Assembly: GCA_021234155.1 (NCBI GenBank)
Contig: JAJEKV010000080.1
Location: forward strand, 728,182-792,181
Direction of reading: 5' to 3'
Origin: Isoetes taiwanensis
Taxonomy: Eukaryota > Streptophyta > Lycopodiopsida > Isoetales > Isoetaceae
Length of the DNA stretch: 64,000 nt
Below the pieces are notes generated by a model that was not told the origin of the DNA, made no database searches, and saw only the letters and a list, made by a program, of their open reading frames with translations. The position numbers were made by a program, and so were the translations under genes. The first letter of the stretch is position 1. Every line of letters begins with the position of its first letter. Below, piece by piece: positions 60,428 through 64,000 of the stretch.

Positions 60428-61211
60428 TAAGGGAAATTTTTAAAAATGCCCCTGTTTTTTTACTTATTTGTCAGAATACCCCTGTATTTTTAGTATTTGT
60501 TAAAATGCCCTTATTTTTTATATCTTTGTAGCTTCTGTCTTACTTCTTTCTTATGGCAGAGTTATGGCATTACATGCAAACTAGGCTAGACATGGAAAAC
60601 ACAAATGGGCAAGTAGGGCAACTACGGATAGCCACCGTGCTGCCATAGCCAAGCTTCACACCAAATTTGTCCTTCCAATCCTTCTCTGCTCTGTAGCCAC
60701 GCTCTTTACCACAAGATTTGCCCTTCCAATCATTTTGTGCTTGGCAAAAGCCACCGGAATTGATGCAAAAATCAACCCCGCTATGACATGATGCAAAAAT
60801 CCTGCAATACGACCCAAAATAGTTGGAGAAGATACAAAGAAAGCTTTTCCTTCTGTAAGATAGTAACCCATCCTTCTTTTTTTCTTTTCCTGCCTTTGCA
60901 ATCCCTACGAATCAACAATATCTTGTTTTGTTCAGCATCTCTATGCAGAGGCTAGCACTGCTAAAAAGATATTATGATGGAAAAGCAAGACCAATCTGGT
61001 TGAAGGCTTGAATAGTTGGTTTGAGGAATATGTTGAGATTGAAACAAACAAAAGACATATAAAATTTGAGCTTGATGATGAGAAACGTAAGCTTGGCTAT
61101 GGCAGAAAATAGAACACAGTAAGATTAGCGGTATTTTGATAAATATCAAAAATATCGGGGTATTTTGACAAATATGCAAAAATACAGGGGCAATTTTATA
61201 ATTTTCCCTTA
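60428..61211. mobile_element. Nested MITE-like insertion with ~90-bp terminal inverted repeats
   Basis: The left end TAAGGGAAATTTTTAAAAAT followed by GCCCCTGT is matched in reverse at the right end (ACAGGGGCAATTTTATAATT then TTCCCTTA). Similarity extends for about 90 bases, including ATTTGTCAxAATACCCC. The total is about 784 bp, with no transposase. The target duplication is unclear. It sits in the retrotransposon 3' region and so inserted into this copy or an ancestor of it. Confidence 0.65.
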
Positions 61212-61394
61212 TAGTAATGGTGTAAACCATAAAATTTTGTGAATAATAGACGATAAAGCAAGAGGATGAAATAACCTCTTATCATAGTATAATATTAAAC
61301 AAGGATGTGTTATGAATAATTAAAATATTACCTTGGGGTAATCATGTTGTCAAGTTATATATATCAAATGTAATTGCAGAATATGCAGGTTTCC

Positions 61395-61446
61395 AAGGTG
61401 GGGAGACGTGTGATGATGAGGACAGCATCAATTCAAGGTGGGGAGA
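61395..61446 (+). other. Polypurine tract, duplicated
   Basis: AAGGTGGGGAGA occurs at 61395-61406 and again at 61435-61446, directly before the 3' LTR. The second is in the plus-strand primer position. The same tract abuts the LTR fragment at 44172. Confidence 0.8.
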
Positions 61447-61447
61447 T

Positions 61448-63103
61448 TGTGACGTTCCAGTATAATATATGACCCAAATACGTATATTATACTGCCACGT
61501 CACACGTACTTGCCATCATGACAAGTACTAGCGAGACGTAAAGGGTTGCACCTAGGAGGCAAGGGTTGCACCTAGGGGGCAACCTCATATATTGTGCATG
61601 TTTAATAAACATATACAACTATAAACCCCATGCCAAATGGCAAAACCCCATTTGGCCAATGTTAACCTAACCCTAAGGGTTTCTATATAAGGGCTTTCCC
61701 CTTAAACCCTAAATCCTTCTTCCTTTTTCGCAATTAGGGTTTCCATGAGCCATTTCGGCCAAACCAAGATCCTAGTTCGCATTGCCAGGCTCTGATAGGC
61801 CGTCTTTGCACAACAGTTCGTCCAGCAGCAGCAATCTTCAGCAGGATCAAAGGCATGGACGCATTCCGAGGATCTGGAGCAAGTCAGGCGCCAGGTAAAC
61901 AGTCATTCTATTGTGCAAAGCCGCCTTGTGGTTTGGCAATGAGCTGGTTTAGCATGTTAGTTCAGCCTTAGAGGCCTTATAGGTCCCGAGATCATAAGCT
62001 CTAACAAAAGAACCTAACTTTGAATGTTTAGGTAGATAGATTAGATGTTATTCTACAATTCAATTCTTTGATGATGAAGGTGTTCATTCTATGCTCTCCC
62101 GTGTATTGGGAAGGGGGGTAGAGACCCTAAAAGCCTCTGTAGCAGATGTTCCTAGATAGCCTCATTAATACCCAATTAATGCGGCCCGTGCACAAGAGCC
62201 CGCCTGGTTGTGGGTGGAGGGGCTAGACCGATGAAAAAGGGGGACTTGTCCCATCACTGATTGACCATAGATAGGCCAGCGGTGTTACTCCGCCTCGGCG
62301 AGTGATTGATGATATGGGGCCGGGAGCAAGCAACACGCACAACGGCCCGCCATCGGTGCCGTCTATCGGTGGTGTGTAAAGCCTACCAGGGATCTTAGTG
62401 GGCTAGGCTTAATGGTTTGCCACTGAGTGTGGGCAAGGCATGAGCTCGACACCTCTGGGATGATGCATCACCTTCCATGGGGTTCAAGTCGAATAAGAGC
62501 AGTGGCCCTCTAGCTGCCTGTGATGGGCATGCATGCCTCTGGAGGGGAGGTGACTCTCCTCCTGCCTCATCGGGACTGGGGATGATGCAACCTAGCAGTA
62601 GCCCTCTTGGCTATGTACCCGGCAGGCTACGGTCCGGTCCCGATACTTTTCAACCTACTCTGCAAAGTGTGCACGGGAGGGGCGGATGGAGTGGACAACC
62701 CAACAGCCATGTTCTTATGCCAGCCCAATCCATTGCCATGACTCGGTCTGCATTGACTTCTGGAGACTCAAGCCCCCAGTCGATCCCCTATGCGTCTGAG
62801 CCCTGGGTAGGATCCCCCCATGTTGATGCTATTGATGTTATTGTACATGTTATGTTATGATGTATTCACCCTTTGAGGTGAACTTATTGATGTATTGATG
62901 TTATGTGCTCATGTTTATTCACGCTTCCGTAGCTAGGACGGTCCCGAAGGAAGACGGGCAAATGACCCATCCACTCTTCCCTCACTGGCCCAGTTCATGG
63001 GATTGGTGTCAGGTGGATGGCCCCTGCTAGTTTGGCTACCAGGGGGATGAATTCTGCCTTCGGATACGATGGGAGGATCGTGGACGAAGTAGGGGACGTC
63101 ACA
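61448..63103 (+). repeat. 3' LTR (1656 bp)
   Basis: Same termini as the 5' LTR (TGTGACGT...ACGTCACA) and near-identical sequence apart from two length differences: a duplicated CACCTAGGxGGCAAGGGTTG unit and an extra ~100-bp segment at about 62264-62370. The open frame 62477-62860 is LTR sequence and not considered a gene. Confidence 0.95.
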
Positions 63104-63108
63104 ACAAT
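63104..63108 (+). repeat. Target-site duplication, right (ACAAT)
   Basis: Exact copy of 51090-51094. Confidence 0.9.
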
Positions 63109-64000
63109 CCATCGGGCTATATTCCAAATCCAGCCTCCCGCCTTTGCTAAAAAAATGGGCTTTCTATCTGGAATTGTCTTTATCTAGTACGGCAACCAAA
63201 CGTGGCCATGGATCTTGGTGGTACTTGTGTTGAAGCTGTACGTGTAGCTTGTTTTGCTGCTATATCTAGATTACAAGTTTATTTCTCATGTCGTGTTCTT
63301 TCCTTTGCTTCTGAGTTTCAGGCCAAAGAAGTGTAGAATCCATCTAAGAAAAACTATATGAGGTTAAACAAACCAGATCTTGGACTTGAATAGTTCCTAA
63401 CATCCCTGCTATGCCAGTGTTTCCAAGGTGTTTCTGAATGGATCTGCTTATGCTCGAATTGTCTGGATATGGGGTATTGCTCAAAATAGATTGGAGTGCT
63501 TCCAATGCATTTCCAACTGGTCCTGCTAAAGCTCAAATCGACTGGATTTGCTAATGCTCAAAACGACTTGATCTAGCCTCGACTGTAGAAGCTCATTACG
63601 ACCAAGTTACTGGCATGCCTGTCAGCATGAATAATCAAGTTCTCTAGTGTCTTAAGAAATCTATCCATTTGTCTACATCATATTCCCAATGTTTTAGCCA
63701 TCTCTATAGCCTATTTTAAATAAGTTCCCTGGTTTTTTATGCTTCTAAAGGCCATGGAATACTGTAAATTGAGTTGTTTTGTTGCATGAATCTCTAGTTG
63801 TCTTTAGCTCTTTCATATCGTTGCCCATCTCTTTATAGAAATGAAAAATGTTGAAGGCTTAATGGATCCATCCAAGGCAAAGTGTATGATACAAAGTAGG
63901 TGTTGAAGATCCTCCTTTAATCAGTTTAACTGGTCAGACTATTACAGATTCTTTCCTTCTGCCAATGCTATCAGGTACTAAAAATGGATCTCAGATTTTT
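63109..64000. other. Intergenic; no gene recognised
   Basis: This continues the pre-insertion sequence. Short near-repeats of TGCTAATGCTCAAAACGACT / TGCTAAAGCTCAAATCGACT lie at about 63524-63570. No gene seen. Confidence 0.4.

Larger units (their letters stand above)
51095..63103 (+). mobile_element. 12-kb Ty3/gypsy chromovirus-type LTR retrotransposon with two accessory ORFs
   Basis: Two LTRs in direct orientation are bounded by an exact 5-bp duplication. The order is 5' LTR, tRNA-iMet primer site, repeats 1-2, histone H3-like ORF, repeats 3-5, unknown ORF, gag, protease, integrase core, chromodomain, 3' non-coding region, polypurine tract, 3' LTR. Protease-integrase order with a C-terminal chromodomain is the chromovirus hallmark. 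Reverse transcriptase and RNase H are gone, and every ORF has stops or frameshifts, so this copy cannot move by itself. By eye the LTRs differ by only a few per cent outside two indels, so insertion is not ancient and was probably helped in trans. Extra ORFs between primer site and gag are known for Ogre/Tat elements, which lack chromodomains, so this architecture is unusual. Confidence 0.93.

Overview
This window is nuclear DNA from a land plant with a repeat-rich genome. The evidence is GT-AG introns, a telo-box (AGGGTTT) leader on a ribosomal-protein gene, a GET3 homologue with a plant-style coiled-coil tail, an LTR retrotransposon primed by initiator tRNA-Met, LINE fragments and many microsatellites. 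I cannot place it in a lineage from sequence alone.

Only three conserved host genes are clear: intronless cytosolic ribosomal protein eL24 (7281-7769, +), a two-exon LC8-type dynein light chain (21791-22199, +), and the tail-anchored-protein targeting ATPase GET3 in seven coding exons (49944 down to 47008, -). Each is an ordinary housekeeping gene and they share no pathway. The space between them holds decayed transposons and structured repeats: LINE 3' fragments (0.77-1.92 kb +, 30.2-31.75 kb - and several tail-only copies), an L1-like poly(A) retroposon (2.75-3.80 kb), a long inverted repeat (9.2-10.9 kb), a homopurine tract (13.7-14.0 kb), an eight-copy palindrome array (16.2-16.7 kb), LTR-like units with a recurrent hairpin (27.0-28.0 and 34.6-35.6 kb), an inverted repeat pair (33.3 and 39.6 kb), a degenerate tandem repeat (35.8-37.1 kb), a 160-bp AG tract (38.0 kb) and an antisense LTR fragment (43.4-44.2 kb).

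The most unusual object is a 12-kb Ty3/gypsy chromovirus-type LTR retrotransposon (51095-63103) with a perfect ACAAT target duplication. Gag, protease, integrase and chromodomain remnants are present, but reverse transcriptase and RNase H are missing, with protease running almost straight into integrase. Between the primer-binding site and gag lie about 4.4 kb of sense-strand accessory sequence. It contains two large decayed ORFs, each with its own TATA box and each preceded by copies of a ~205-bp repeat that carries a nested palindrome. The first ORF encodes a histone H3-like protein: its N-terminus is exactly the H3 tail ARTKQTAR, then comes a long acidic/basic linker, then a C-terminal H3 histone fold. 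The second ORF (about 505 codons) matches nothing I recognise. A retrotransposon that carries a histone H3 homologue together with a chromodomain integrase is, to my knowledge, undescribed and is the main lead from this window.

The histone-like ORF has two in-frame stops and one frameshift, so this copy is a relic. The functional version must be sought in other copies in the same genome.
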